Source: Flavobacterium sp. 5 (lineage in GTDB: Bacteria; Bacteroidota; Bacteroidia; Flavobacteriales; Flavobacteriaceae). From it: DNA of 64,000 bases. The stretch covers positions 434,001 through 498,000 of the forward strand of contig NZ_PHUE01000001.1 of NCBI RefSeq assembly GCF_002813295.1, given 5' to 3'. Below the pieces are notes generated by a model. That model did no database searches. It saw nothing but the letters and a program-made list of their open reading frames with translations, and was not told the origin of the DNA. Below are positions 1-8,597 of this stretch, piece after piece (the first letter of the stretch is position 1; every line of letters begins with the position of its first letter). The translations under genes and the position numbers were made by a program.

Positions 1-2
1 GA

Positions 3-1259
3 GCCGAAAACGGAATATTAATTAAAGATGCTATTAGTCTGGAATTGGCTCAAAAAATAAATGCAATTGTTCTGGACAAAACGGGTACCATTACCGAAGG
101 CAAACCGGTTGTAACCGATTCATATTGGAATGATGAAACCCCTTTTCTTAAACAAATCTTAACCAGTATCGAACAACAATCCGAACACCCTTTGGCGGAA
201 GCCGTAATCAATCATTTTGAAGCTATAACTGGAATTCCTTTGGATCATTTCGAGAGTATAACTGGCAAAGGTGTTACAGCATCTGTAGAGGGAAAAAACT
301 ATTGGGTAGGAAACAAAAAACTAATATTAGAAAAAAACATTGCACTTTCTGAGACGCTTCTTGAAAAAAGTAATCAATGGAGTGCCGAGTCAAAAACGGT
401 TATCTATTTTTCAGATGAAAGTCATGCAATAGCCGCAATAGCCATCGAAGATAAAATTAAAGAAACATCAATCGGTGCCATCAAACAATTGCAGGAAGCC
501 AATATAGCCGTCTATATGCTTACCGGCGATAACGAAGCAACAGCAGCTTCAATCTGCAAAAAAACAGGTATTACCAATTATAAATCCGAAGTGCTGCCCG
601 AACAAAAAGCCGCCTTTGTAAAACAATTACAATCCGAAGGTAAAATTGTAGCGATGGTTGGCGACGGAATAAATGATAGTACCGCGCTGGCTCAAGCCGA
701 TGTTAGCATTGCCATGGGAAAAGGAAGTGACATTGCAATGGATGTCGCCAAAATGACCATCATTTCGTCCGATCTTAGTAAAATTCCCGAAGCCATCAAA
801 CTCTCCCAACTCACCGTAGCAACCATCAAACAAAACCTGTTTTGGGCATTGTTTTATAACGTAATTGGTATCCCAATAGCAGCCGGAATTTTGTATCCCA
901 TCAATGGATTTCTTTTAAACCCAATGCTTGCCGGTGCAGCCATGGCGCTTAGTAGCGTATGCGTGGTAAGTAATAGCCTTAGACTAAAACTAAAAAATAT
1001 AAACCTTAAAAAACACCTTATGGAAACCAATTCAATAAAAGAAAATGAAATACTTTATACCTTCAAAACCAATATCAACTGTAGCGGATGCATCGCCAAA
1101 GTCTCCCCTACACTAGACACTGCAAAGGGAATTCAAACCTGGAATGTCGATACGACCAATACTAACAAAGTCCTTTCGGTGGTGTCCAAAGGCATTTCAA
1201 AAGCAGAAATCATAGCCTCAGTTCAAAAAGCGGGATTCGAAATCGAAACTTTAGAATAA
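3..1259 (+). CDS. copA: Copper/heavy-metal P1B-type ATPase, 3' part, with C-terminal HMA domain
   Basis: This is the 3' part of a heavy-metal-translocating P-type ATPase in the inner membrane; the reading frame is open from base 3, so the true start lies left of the window and the TTG at 45 is not a start. Visible P-type motifs are the phosphorylation site DKTGT (about base 75), the P1B signature SEHPL, TGDNEA and GDGINDSTAL, followed by the last hydrophobic helix pair. The metal-selecting CPC helix is outside the window. After the membrane part, from about base 1065, comes a heavy-metal-associated domain with a CSGC metal-binding pair. HMA domains usually sit at the N-terminus, so the C-terminal copy is notable. 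Copper is the most likely substrate, but this is inferred from family resemblance. Confidence 0.9.
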   Translation, partial: AENGILIKDAISLELAQKINAIVLDKTGTITEGKPVVTDSYWNDETPFLKQILTSIEQQSEHPLAEAVINHFEAITGIPLDHFESITGKGVTASVEGKNYWVGNKKLILEKNIALSETLLEKSNQWSAESKTVIYFSDESHAIAAIAIEDKIKETSIGAIKQLQEANIAVYMLTGDNEATAASICKKTGITNYKSEVLPEQKAAFVKQLQSEGKIVAMVGDGINDSTALAQADVSIAMGKGSDIAMDVAKMTIISSDLSKIPEAIKLSQLTVATIKQNLFWALFYNVIGIPIAAGILYPINGFLLNPMLAGAAMALSSVCVVSNSLRLKLKNINLKKHLMETNSIKENEILYTFKTNINCSGCIAKVSPTLDTAKGIQTWNVDTTNTNKVLSVVSKGISKAEIIASVQKAGFEIETLE

Positions 1260-1319
1260 AGTACATTATTTTTTTATACCTTTAGTTTACAGTAAATTGT
1301 AAACCAAAATTTAACAAAT

Positions 1320-1751
1320 ATGAAAAAGAAACTTATTATCACAGCACTACTCTTTGGCACATTCACATTTGCAAATGCACAAAGCATGGGAGACATTACA
1401 AAAGCGACCAGCTCTGCAACCAAAACAGCCACAGCAGCTACAGCAAGTACATTTGATGTTACCAGTATAGCCAATCAGGTTATGGGTGTTTTATCTCCCA
1501 AATTAAAATTGACCGATGCCCAAAAACCGGCTGTCAATTCATTAGTAAATGAAATACTAAAGAAAAAGAAAAGCGTTTTGCCTACCAAAAAAACAGATCC
1601 TGCTGGTTATGCTTCAAAAATGACTGCCACAAGAGAATCATTTACGACCAAAATAAAAAAATTAATAACTCCAGCACAATTTACAGCCCTTACCCCTTTA
1701 TTACCAAAATCGGCTCAGTCCCTTACACCACTAGCACAAATGTTGTTTTAA
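1320..1751 (+). CDS. Small exported protein of unknown function
   Basis: A 143-residue protein with a clear signal peptide (MKKKLIITALLFGTFTFANA, cleavage likely before QSM). The mature part starts with a low-complexity stretch rich in Ala, Thr and Ser, followed by two amphipathic helical segments containing LTDAQK and ITPAQF. That pair resembles the helix pattern of Spy/CpxP-like periplasmic helix proteins, but the similarity is too weak to name the family. It lies 60 bases after the metal ATPase in the same direction and ends in a strong terminator, so co-transcription with the ATPase is possible. No enzymatic motif is visible. Confidence 0.75.
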   Translation: MKKKLIITALLFGTFTFANAQSMGDITKATSSATKTATAATASTFDVTSIANQVMGVLSPKLKLTDAQKPAVNSLVNEILKKKKSVLPTKKTDPAGYASKMTATRESFTTKIKKLITPAQFTALTPLLPKSAQSLTPLAQMLF

Positions 1752-1774
1752 TAGCGATACTTATTAATAATACG

Positions 1775-1806
1775 AAAACCGATTAAAGCAATTTAATCGG
1801 TTTTTT
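1775..1806 (+). terminator. Intrinsic terminator after the exported protein
   Basis: Perfect 13-bp stem (1775-1787 with 1792-1804) closed by a GCAA tetraloop and followed by a T run. It sits 23 bases past the stop codon at 1751. Confidence 0.9.
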
Positions 1807-1840
1807 GCTATCTATTCATTACATCAGTAAGATAAAGATC

Positions 1841-1937
1841 AGGAGCTATTTCCTGCTATTCGTTTCAATCTTGTGGGCTGAACCCCAGCCCACAAGGATT
1901 TCCACTACTATCAGGGCTAGGGCATCAGGTTTCATAA
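1841..1937 (+). repeat. Structured intergenic repeat, family I, copy 1
   Basis: Starts with AGGAGCTATTTCCTGCT and ends around CAGGGCTAGGGCATC. In between lies a perfect 10-bp hairpin (1870-1879 with 1887-1896). A second copy is at 25232-25328 with the same flanks but a different, also perfectly paired hairpin. The region 1752-2419 holds no convincing gene; apart from this repeat it contains the terminator at 1775 and the array at 1996-2292. Confidence 0.75.
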
Positions 1938-1995
1938 AAACTTTTTTAAGAATAAGACACAGAGGCAAACTATACAAATCGAATAGTACACTATA

Positions 1996-2292
1996 CAATT
2001 TGTATAGTTCACATATCTATTTAGTAGCTACAACTATAATTTTAGTATAGTATAACATTCAAAATTTAATGGCACATGTATACAAATAATACGGCATAGC
2101 CATTCATTTACTATAGCATAGCCATACAAATAATATAGTACAGCCTATCATTTAGCATAGCACAACCTTACATTTTACATAGATAGCCAATAAATTAGTA
2201 TGCAACCACCTTCATTTTGGTATAGTACTACCTTACATTTTGTATAGACAACCTATAAATTAGTATAGTACAACCATACATTTAGCATAGAC
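1996..2292. repeat. Degenerate tandem array of about 22-bp units
   Basis: About a dozen diverged units, 21-23 bases long, with a core like ACCTTACATTTAGTATAG are arranged head to tail. Recognisable anchors are repeated TAGTATAG, TAGCATAG and ACAACCTTACATTT. At its left edge lies a near-perfect palindrome, ACTATACAA-T-TTGTATAGT (1990-2008). The array has no long open frame with protein-like composition. Confidence 0.65.
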
Positions 2293-2419
2293 CCCTTCCT
2301 ATTTATTATGCTCCTCCCTATTAAACAGATAACATGACCTTACATTTAATAAAGCCTCAGTAAGTATTTTTAATAAATAAATTCGTATTTTTATAATAAC
2401 ATCTAACTTTTACTAAATT

Positions 2420-2755
2420 ATGATTACAATAAAAACAGGCGAAATACTCACAGCATACTGCAACCGCAAAGGAGTTCTTAAAAGCAGACTATCACAAAAA
2501 ACTGGCATCGAATATCAATCACTTTTAAAACACCTTAGATCAAATACATTGAGAGTAGATCTCTTGCTGAAAATTTCGGAAGGTTTGGAACATAACTTTT
2601 TCATGGACATAGCTGCTCAACTCCCAAAAAGCTATTCTAGTGATATCTCCCTAAATGAATCACTTATTAATGAAAACGAAACTTTGAAAGAAAAAATAAA
2701 ACTCTTAGAAACCGAAAAAAACATTTTATTGCAGGTAACTGGAGTCAAAGGGTAA
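2420..2755 (+). CDS. Small helix-turn-helix protein with C-terminal coiled coil
   Basis: A 111-residue protein. Residues about 8-55 have the spacing of a Cro/C1 (XRE)-like helix-turn-helix (SRLSQKTGIEYQSLLKHL). The last third (ESLINENETLKEKIKLLETE) is a leucine-rich heptad pattern typical of a short coiled coil, suggesting dimerisation. No effector domain is present. Two small membrane-protein frames follow closely on the same strand, so it may control or accompany them. Function beyond DNA binding is inferred only. Confidence 0.7.
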   Translation: MITIKTGEILTAYCNRKGVLKSRLSQKTGIEYQSLLKHLRSNTLRVDLLLKISEGLEHNFFMDIAAQLPKSYSSDISLNESLINENETLKEKIKLLETEKNILLQVTGVKG

Positions 2756-2806
2756 TTCGAGATATTATAAAGCATCAAAAAACAATAAAACTTTTATTTA
2801 TTTGTG

Positions 2807-2941
2807 ATGATGCTCCTTTTCAGATATTTAAGTCTAGAATTGCTAATTATAATTGGATTCCTTTTCTTTGCTTATCGAACATATTATTATATTCAAAAAA
2901 ACAACAGAAAACACATAACGATAATAAAATCAAATAAATAA
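2807..2941 (+). CDS. Possible 44-residue single-span membrane peptide
   Basis: A short frame begins at ATG 2807 (a GTG at 2804 is also in frame) and stops at 2941. It encodes one hydrophobic segment (LELLIIIGFLFFAY) followed by a Tyr-rich and then Lys/Asn-rich polar tail. It ends 8 bases before the next gene and starts 51 bases after the HTH gene, on the same strand, consistent with a small operon. No homologue is recognised; the call rests on composition and position. Confidence 0.4.
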   Translation: MMLLFRYLSLELLIIIGFLFFAYRTYYYIQKNNRKHITIIKSNK

Positions 2942-2949
2942 AACTAATT

Positions 2950-3219
2950 ATGGAAATATTAAAAAAATCATCAGGTTATATTTTAATACTAATTGCTATA
3001 CTACTATCAATTGCAGTAATAGCAACTTTTCCAAATAATATTGAACAATGCATTACAAAATTTAAAGAATCAGGAACTATAGGCATAGCCTATCTTTTTG
3101 GATCCTTAATTGGAGATGTAATATTTATTTTTATAATACTATTTATGATAAAAAGTGGCTTAAAACTAATTAAAAAAGACAGGAAAAGTAATAATTCAAT
3201 TAAACAAATTGAATTGTAA
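2950..3219 (+). CDS. Small membrane protein, unknown function
   Basis: An 89-residue protein with two hydrophobic helices (about residues 9-27 and 44-68) separated by a short polar loop and followed by a basic tail (KKDRKSNN). It probably sits in the inner membrane as a hairpin. It follows the possible 44-residue peptide by 8 bases. Nothing in the sequence indicates an activity. Confidence 0.6.
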   Translation: MEILKKSSGYILILIAILLSIAVIATFPNNIEQCITKFKESGTIGIAYLFGSLIGDVIFIFIILFMIKSGLKLIKKDRKSNNSIKQIEL

Positions 3220-3331
3220 AAGACTACTGGCCCGATTGCCCATATTTACAACCAAGAAAAGGAAACATATAACGAAACTCTTGCTTATCAAAAATGGACC
3301 ACTACAATAAAGCCATTACATATACATTCAC

Positions 3332-3358
3332 AAAGTACAGTTTCGGCTGTACTTTTTT
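3332..3358 (+). terminator. Intrinsic terminator
   Basis: AAAGTACAG pairs with CTGTACTTT around a TTTCGG loop and is followed by T residues. Essentially the same hairpin recurs at 7684-7712. The remainder of the 304-base gap 3220-3523 shows no gene that can be supported. Confidence 0.75.
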
Positions 3359-3486
3359 ATTGGGTAGAATCATAAAAAGTCACTTTTTTGTGCGTTTGTA
3401 CACCAGTAAGTAACAGGTAATTCTTTCAAAATATTACATTAGAAATAAATATTTTGAAAAAAAAAGTGGCAACCTATTTTTTCTCA

Positions 3487-3507
3487 TTGATATATCAACT
3501 ACATTTG
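3487..3507 (+). promoter_or_regulatory. Palindrome and -7 box upstream of the MarR gene
   Basis: A perfect 12-bp palindrome, TTGATATATCAA (3487-3498), lies directly before a flavobacterial -7 element TACATTTG (3500-3507). The MarR gene starts 17 bases further on. The arrangement suggests autoregulation by MarR binding over its own promoter; binding is inferred, not shown. Confidence 0.5.
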
Positions 3508-3523
3508 CGCCAAATAAATATAT

Positions 3524-3961
3524 ATGGTGCTAAAAAATCCTACAAAGACTGTTCTATATACGATTGAAAAAACAATAAAAGAATATAGAAAAATTGCACA
3601 GAGAAACATAGGAAAAGTTGTCAATGATATAACAGTTGATCAAGGATTAATATTAATAATACTGGATCAGAATTCTAATTACTCTCAAAAAGAAATAGCA
3701 GAATTAATTTTTAAGGATAATGCTTCAATCACCAGAATAATTGAACTAATGGTGAAGAAAGATTATCTGACAAGAAAAATAAACGAATTAGACAGAAGAA
3801 AATTCAACCTTGAAGTAACAGAAAAAGGAAAAAAAACAATTGAATTATTAACACCAGTTATACAAACCAACAGAAAAAAAGCTCTTGAAGGATTATCCCA
3901 AGATGAAATTGAATCTCTTGATAAAATCCTAAATAAAATAATCACAAACTGTGCAAATTAA
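3524..3961 (+). CDS. MarR-family transcriptional regulator
   Basis: A 145-residue winged-helix protein with the MarR layout: N-terminal dimerisation helix, recognition region NYSQKEIAELIFKDNASITRIIELM at about residues 51-75, and the wing region LTRKINELDRRKFNLEVTEKGK. Proteins of this family usually repress adjacent genes and respond to small phenolic or toxic ligands. A palindrome overlaps its promoter, and the S41 peptidase gene begins 21 bases after its stop, so the two are probably co-transcribed. The ligand is unknown. Confidence 0.9.
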   Translation: MVLKNPTKTVLYTIEKTIKEYRKIAQRNIGKVVNDITVDQGLILIILDQNSNYSQKEIAELIFKDNASITRIIELMVKKDYLTRKINELDRRKFNLEVTEKGKKTIELLTPVIQTNRKKALEGLSQDEIESLDKILNKIITNCAN

Positions 3962-3982
3962 AACGAATCAAATCATACAATT

Positions 3983-5308
3983 ATGAAAAACAAAAACACA
4001 CTGTTTTGTTTGCTTTTTTTGTTTATTTCTATTCTTACTTCGGTTGCTCAATCCAACCAACCGACTGTTACAGCTATGGAACAACAAGTTGTTATTGATT
4101 CGATCAATCACCTATTGAATAAAAATTATGTTTTCCCGGAAACAGCAAGCACAATGGCAAACCTACTGTCTGCTAATCTTAAAAAAGGAGATTATACAAC
4201 TACTACCGATGCTGTTTTGTTTTCGGAACGACTTACCTCAGACTTACAATCGATCAGCAAGGACAGACATATTCGAGTAAGACTTAATCCCGAATACATT
4301 AAAGAAGTAAACGAAAGTAAATCACAAAACCCCAATAATAATCAAATTCCTCCTGCTATGCTCGAAGAATTGAAGATGAAAAACTATGGTTTTAAAGAAG
4401 TTAAAATTTTAGATGGAAATATTGGCTATCTAGATCTTCGTAACTTTGAAGATCCACAGTTTGCTGGTGAAACAGCGGTAAGTGCGATGAACTTTCTCGC
4501 CAATTCCAATGCCTTAATTATAGACTTACGTAAAAACGGTGGCGGAAGTCCAGCAATGATTCAGCTTATCAGCAGTTATTTATTTACTGCAGAACCTGTG
4601 CATCTAAATAACTTCTATTTTCGCCCTTCCAATGAAAATACTCAAACATGGACATTGCCCTACGTTACAGGCAAGCGACGCCCAGATATAGATGTCTATG
4701 TATTGACAAGTAAAGGCACTTTTTCTGCAGCAGAAGAGTTTACCTATAATTTAAAAAACTTAAAACGGGCTACCATAATTGGAGAAACCACTGGTGGAGG
4801 TGCCAATCCAGGTGATGAACTAATTATCAACGATCGCTTTACTATCTTCGTTCCTTTTGGAAGAGCAATTAATCCAATTACAAATACCAATTGGGAAGGC
4901 ACAGGGGTAAAACCAGATATTGAAGTACCTGCATCCGATGCGCTTTTCATTGCTCAACAAAAAGCATTAGAAAAATTAGCAAAAAAAGAAACTAGTAATC
5001 CGCAAAGTATTTATCCTTGGTTATTGACATCTCTAAAAGTGAAACAGAATCCTGTAAAACTTGACGAAAAACAACTAAAGGAATTTGTCGGTAGTTATGG
5101 TTCAAAAACGGTAACCCTACAAGGGGATAAACTTATCTTTTCTTTATCAAGCTATCGCCAAGCAGTCCTTATACCTATGGGAGGCGATCTATTTGATGTT
5201 GAAGAAAAGTTAATACATGTTCAGTTTATCCGAGAGGGAAAGAAAATTACAGGAATACGTATCGAAAACGTTAATGGCAATACAGAAAGTTACAAGAAAC
5301 TGAAGTAA
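3983..5308 (+). CDS. Secreted S41-family (C-terminal-processing/IRBP-type) peptidase
   Basis: A 441-residue exported protein. The signal peptide covers residues 1-22 (ending VAQS). The S41 core follows from about residue 115: DGNIGYLDLRNF, ALIIDLRKNGGG, and the serine-containing catalytic stretch SKGTFSAAEEFTYNLKNL, then GETTGGGANPGD. There is no PDZ domain as in classical CtpA; the layout matches the interphotoreceptor-retinoid-binding-like branch. The last 90 residues form a separate, beta-rich tail. Probable role is periplasmic peptide hydrolysis. It follows the MarR gene closely and ends before a terminator. Confidence 0.88.
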   Translation: MKNKNTLFCLLFLFISILTSVAQSNQPTVTAMEQQVVIDSINHLLNKNYVFPETASTMANLLSANLKKGDYTTTTDAVLFSERLTSDLQSISKDRHIRVRLNPEYIKEVNESKSQNPNNNQIPPAMLEELKMKNYGFKEVKILDGNIGYLDLRNFEDPQFAGETAVSAMNFLANSNALIIDLRKNGGGSPAMIQLISSYLFTAEPVHLNNFYFRPSNENTQTWTLPYVTGKRRPDIDVYVLTSKGTFSAAEEFTYNLKNLKRATIIGETTGGGANPGDELIINDRFTIFVPFGRAINPITNTNWEGTGVKPDIEVPASDALFIAQQKALEKLAKKETSNPQSIYPWLLTSLKVKQNPVKLDEKQLKEFVGSYGSKTVTLQGDKLIFSLSSYRQAVLIPMGGDLFDVEEKLIHVQFIREGKKITGIRIENVNGNTESYKKLK

Positions 5309-5376
5309 CTATAAATATCTCGGCTGTACAACTCAAGAGAATTTAGATAATACCACAACAAATAATGCCACTAAAT

Positions 5377-5406
5377 AACCTTGCTTTAAGTAATTAGAGC
5401 AAGGTT
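5377..5406. terminator. Hairpin between convergent genes
   Basis: AACCTTGCT (5377-5385) pairs with AGCAAGGTT (5398-5406), with A- and T-rich flanks. It lies between the convergent peptidase and GlxA-type genes and could end both transcripts. Confidence 0.6.
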
Positions 5407-5436
5407 TATTTTTCCCATAAAACAACAAGTATTCTA

Positions 5437-6417
5437 TCAAAGCATAACTTCTTTATTATATTTACTTCGGTAATCAATTGGTGACATACCTGTTATTCTT
5501 TTAAATACTTCCCGAAACGCTTTTACATCCGAATATCCTACTTCATACATTACTTCATTAATGGTTTTTCGACTGCTTTCAAAAGCTTTTTTTGCCGATT
5601 CTACTTTTACCCTTTGCATATATTCTACAGGAGTATTACCAGTAGCTTTAATAAAACGTCTATCAAAGTTTCTTCGGCTCACCGAAAACGTAGAGGACAA
5701 ATGTTCTACAGAAATTTTTTCATGTAGTTTACTCTCAATATAGGATTGTGCTTTTTTTACAGTATCATCTTCATGTAATTTCTGCCCAGTAAAGATGGCA
5801 AATTCAGACTGGCTATTTCTATCCATTTCAATCTGAAAAACCTTGGAACAATAAATAGCGGTTTGTCTATCGAAATATTTCTCTATCAGATAAATAATTA
5901 AATTTAGAAAAGAATACGCACCCCCATTGGTATAAATTCCATTCTCATCTGTAATCAATCTATCGGTTTGTAAATTGACCTTGGGAAACATAGTTCTAAA
6001 ATTTTCGGCAGCTGCCCAATGTGTAGAACAACTTTTACCATCCAATAAACCTGATGAAGCTAGCATAAAAGCTCCCGTGCAAATACTTGCAACCTCTGCC
6101 CCATTTTTATATTGCTTCTCAATCCAATTAATTAAAGTTTTGTTTCCTTCCAAAGCTTTTACATAATTGTGATTCAATGATGGAATAATAATCAAATTGG
6201 TTTTGGTTATTTCAGCAATATTCACATGAGGTCTTACTGAAAACAGTCCATCATAAAATCCAACCTCTTTAGAAATACCCGCCAACTGAATAGTAAACAA
6301 TTCGGTATTCTTAGTTTGCTTCCAATAGTCATTGGCTCTTGAAAATATTTTATAAGCACCAACAATACTACTTAAATTATTTTCACCCTCTGGAACAATT
6401 ATAGTAAGATGGTTCAT
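5437..6417 (-). CDS. GlxA-family AraC-type transcriptional regulator (DJ-1/PfpI + HTH)
   Basis: A 326-residue fusion. Residues about 1-185 form a DJ-1/PfpI-like amidotransferase fold with the nucleophile-elbow segment SICTGAFMLASSGLLDG and the following STHW. Residues about 215-322 carry two AraC helix-turn-helix units (ISVEHLSSTFSVSRRNFDRRF and KTINEVMYEVGYSDVKAFREVF). Such regulators sense small metabolites and act on nearby genes. It is divergent from the SRPBCC pair that begins at 6682, which may be its targets. Confidence 0.9.
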   Translation of the reverse strand: MNHLTIIVPEGENNLSSIVGAYKIFSRANDYWKQTKNTELFTIQLAGISKEVGFYDGLFSVRPHVNIAEITKTNLIIIPSLNHNYVKALEGNKTLINWIEKQYKNGAEVASICTGAFMLASSGLLDGKSCSTHWAAAENFRTMFPKVNLQTDRLITDENGIYTNGGAYSFLNLIIYLIEKYFDRQTAIYCSKVFQIEMDRNSQSEFAIFTGQKLHEDDTVKKAQSYIESKLHEKISVEHLSSTFSVSRRNFDRRFIKATGNTPVEYMQRVKVESAKKAFESSRKTINEVMYEVGYSDVKAFREVFKRITGMSPIDYRSKYNKEVML

Positions 6418-6681
6418 AGCATATTATTTTAAGCAAAGATACCATTAAATCGTGTCCAAATCAACCCTCTATAATGTCCATATTACAACCTATAGCGATA
6501 ACATTTAGACAGTACCTTTACCATAATAATTTTAATTCTTTAGTATAACAACTAAGATCAGAAAAGAAAATCAAGACTTGACATAAATACAAAACACTAA
6601 AACAGAATAGTTTAACAAATATAATTAGAATTCAATATCAGTATTATTTGTAAATTAGCTATCCTTTATAATAAAATTAAA

Positions 6682-7116
6682 ATGGAAACAGAAACTAAAA
6701 ATTATACTTTCAGTATTGAATCGTCCCAAACGCCAGAAAATATTTTTGAAACGCTAATTGATGTTCGAAAATGGTGGATAGGTTTGTTTGGAGAAGATAT
6801 TCAAGGTAACAGCAATACACTCAACGAAGAGTTTACATTTAATGCTGGAAATGGAGTACATTATACCAAACATCGATTGATTGAATTAGTGCCTAACCAA
6901 AAAATCGTCTGGCTGGTAACAGAGAGTAATCTTTCCTTTGCTGAAAAAACAGATGAATGGACCAACACAAAATTTGGTTTTGAAATATCAAAACTAGGAG
7001 ACAAAAGCAAAGTTACTTTCACTCATCAAGGCTTAGTTCCTAAATTTGAATGCTATGGGAATTGCTCAAGCGCATGGACTCAGTATTTAGAAAACCTTGC
7101 TGAGAAACTGAAATAA
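6682..7116 (+). CDS. SRPBCC (START-like) domain protein, copy 1
   Basis: A 144-residue single-domain protein of the helix-grip superfamily, with the START/AHSA1-like pattern: an N-terminal strand, the ETLIDVRKWWIG helix region, and the C-terminal helix CSSAWTQYLENLAEKL. The family binds hydrophobic ligands or assists folding, but no ligand can be read from sequence. A related second copy follows after 25 bases and shares WW, KLIEKV/RLIELV, TEWVNTK/DEWTNTK and THEGL/THQGL, so the pair arose by tandem duplication. Confidence 0.8.
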   Translation: METETKNYTFSIESSQTPENIFETLIDVRKWWIGLFGEDIQGNSNTLNEEFTFNAGNGVHYTKHRLIELVPNQKIVWLVTESNLSFAEKTDEWTNTKFGFEISKLGDKSKVTFTHQGLVPKFECYGNCSSAWTQYLENLAEKLK

Positions 7117-7141
7117 ATACAATAAACAAAAATCAAATCAT

Positions 7142-7639
7142 ATGGAAAATCAAGATTTTACATCGACCATTTTGGTTGATAAAACACAAACCGAAGCCTA
7201 CAATGCAATTCAAAATTTTAAAGCTTGGTGGAGCGAAGATATTGAGGGCGAAACAGATCAACTAGGTGAAACTTTTTTCTATCATTACAAAGACCTTCAC
7301 CTATGCAAAATAAAACTTATTGAAAAAGTTCAAAACCAGAAGTTAGTCTACCAAGTGCTAGCAAATGAATTTAATTTCATCGAAGATAAAACGGAATGGG
7401 TAAATACCAAACTTGTTTTTGATATTTCTATAGAAGGTACTGAAACCAAAGTCGTATTTACACACGAAGGTTTAACACCAACTGATGAATGCTATAATAT
7501 ATGTCATGATGCCTGGACAGGATTTATTCAAAACAGTTTAAAGAACTTAATTAATACAGGCAAAGGACAACCCAATCCAAAAGATGGAACCAACGAAATT
7601 AATGCTGAGAACATCAAAAAATGGAATATCACCAATTAA
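7142..7639 (+). CDS. SRPBCC (START-like) domain protein, copy 2
   Basis: A 165-residue paralogue of the preceding gene, with the same strand-helix order (AIQNFKAWWSEDIEG, KLVYQV, CHDAWTGFIQNSLKNLI) plus a 20-residue polar C-terminal extension (GKGQPNPKDGTNEINAENIK). It is very likely in one transcript with copy 1, and a hairpin follows at 7684. Function is unknown beyond probable hydrophobic ligand binding. Confidence 0.8.
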   Translation: MENQDFTSTILVDKTQTEAYNAIQNFKAWWSEDIEGETDQLGETFFYHYKDLHLCKIKLIEKVQNQKLVYQVLANEFNFIEDKTEWVNTKLVFDISIEGTETKVVFTHEGLTPTDECYNICHDAWTGFIQNSLKNLINTGKGQPNPKDGTNEINAENIKKWNITN

Positions 7640-7683
7640 AAAACTAGTTTAATAACTACAAAAGTCAATTAAATAAAACATTT

Positions 7684-7712
7684 AAAAAGTACAGTTTAGG
7701 CTGTACTTTTTT
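7684..7712 (+). terminator. Intrinsic terminator after the SRPBCC pair
   Basis: AAAAAGTACAG (7684-7694) pairs with CTGTACTTTTT (7701-7711) across a TTTAGG loop, then T residues. It is nearly identical to the hairpin at 3332. Confidence 0.85.
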
Positions 7713-7821
7713 ACATTTGTAAAGATCAACAAAATAGAGCGATGGCGAACAGACGAAGTTAATTAACGCTATAATCTTCAACCAAGCTGACATAATCAAA
7801 CTATTTAAAGTTTAAACTAAA

Positions 7822-8187
7822 ATGAACGACAAGATAAAACAAGCCATTACAGATTTTGTAAAAGGTGGTGATAACAGCGATACAATACTTTTGGAAAAAG
7901 TATTACATAAAGACTTTCGTGTAACCAATAATGGTTTTATGGGAACTTCGGGAGTAACAGTAATTGACAAACAAAAATATTTGGCTAACATTCGAGACGG
8001 AATTTTTGGTGGACTCCCAAGAATAATGACAATTGAAAATATTGATGTGAACAATACAATTGCTTCAGTTAAACTTCGTTTGGAGAGTTCGGAAAATTAT
8101 TTTGTTTCCTACAATTCATTGGTTTTGGATACTGATAATGAATGGAGAATAATAAATAATTTAGCCGTTGTTGAAACAAAAAAATAA
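7822..8187 (+). CDS. NTF2-like (putative lumazine-binding type) protein
   Basis: A 121-residue cone-shaped NTF2/SnoaL-like domain: an N-terminal helix with IKQAITDFVKGGDNSD, HKDFRVTNNGF, then the strands ASVKLRLESSENYFVSYNSLVLDTDNEWRIINNLAVVE. The pattern matches proteins annotated as putative lumazine-binding. They usually have no demonstrated enzymatic role. It lies 31 bases before a second NTF2-like gene in the same direction. Confidence 0.75.
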   Translation: MNDKIKQAITDFVKGGDNSDTILLEKVLHKDFRVTNNGFMGTSGVTVIDKQKYLANIRDGIFGGLPRIMTIENIDVNNTIASVKLRLESSENYFVSYNSLVLDTDNEWRIINNLAVVETKK

Positions 8188-8218
8188 TACTTAATTATAA
8201 AAATATAATAGATAAAAA

Positions 8219-8578
8219 ATGACAAAAGAATTTGCAACAGCATTTGCCGAAGAATGGGTAACAGCATGGAACTCTCACGATCTTAATATAATACTATCTC
8301 ATTATTCTGAAGACTTTTCAATTGAAAGTCCATTAGCTTTAAAACGATTTCCTGAAACGAAAGGAACTGTAGTTGGAAAAGATAATGTTAGAAACTATTG
8401 GACTTGGGGATTAGAAAATAATCCAACCTTAAAATTTGAACTTTTAGACTTATTAATTGGAGTGAATAGTCTGACCATTTATTATATCAACACTGCAACA
8501 AGTAGAAAAGCCGTAGAAGTGATGAGTTTCAATAGTGATATGAAAGTAGATAAAGCCATTGTAAATTATTCGGAATAA
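8219..8578 (+). CDS. NTF2-like / SnoaL-type protein
   Basis: A 119-residue NTF2-like domain with the hallmark start FAEEWVTAWNSHDLNIILSHYSEDFSIESP, a conserved helix-to-strand transition in SnoaL-like isomerases and polyketide cyclases, and VVGKDNVRNYWTWGL in the middle. The substrate cannot be told. It is probably co-transcribed with the preceding NTF2-like gene and converges on the AraC gene at 8598. Confidence 0.75.
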   Translation: MTKEFATAFAEEWVTAWNSHDLNIILSHYSEDFSIESPLALKRFPETKGTVVGKDNVRNYWTWGLENNPTLKFELLDLLIGVNSLTIYYINTATSRKAVEVMSFNSDMKVDKAIVNYSE

Positions 8579-8597
8579 AAATTATGTACATTCTTGC

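Noticed and set aside
1805..2050. An 81-codon open frame on the plus strand
   Set aside because: It runs through a structured repeat and the start of the 22-bp array and has no protein-like composition.
3220..3330. A possible gene remnant encoding IAHIYNQEKETYNETLAY
   Set aside because: The stretch is short, has no start and matches no family I can name.
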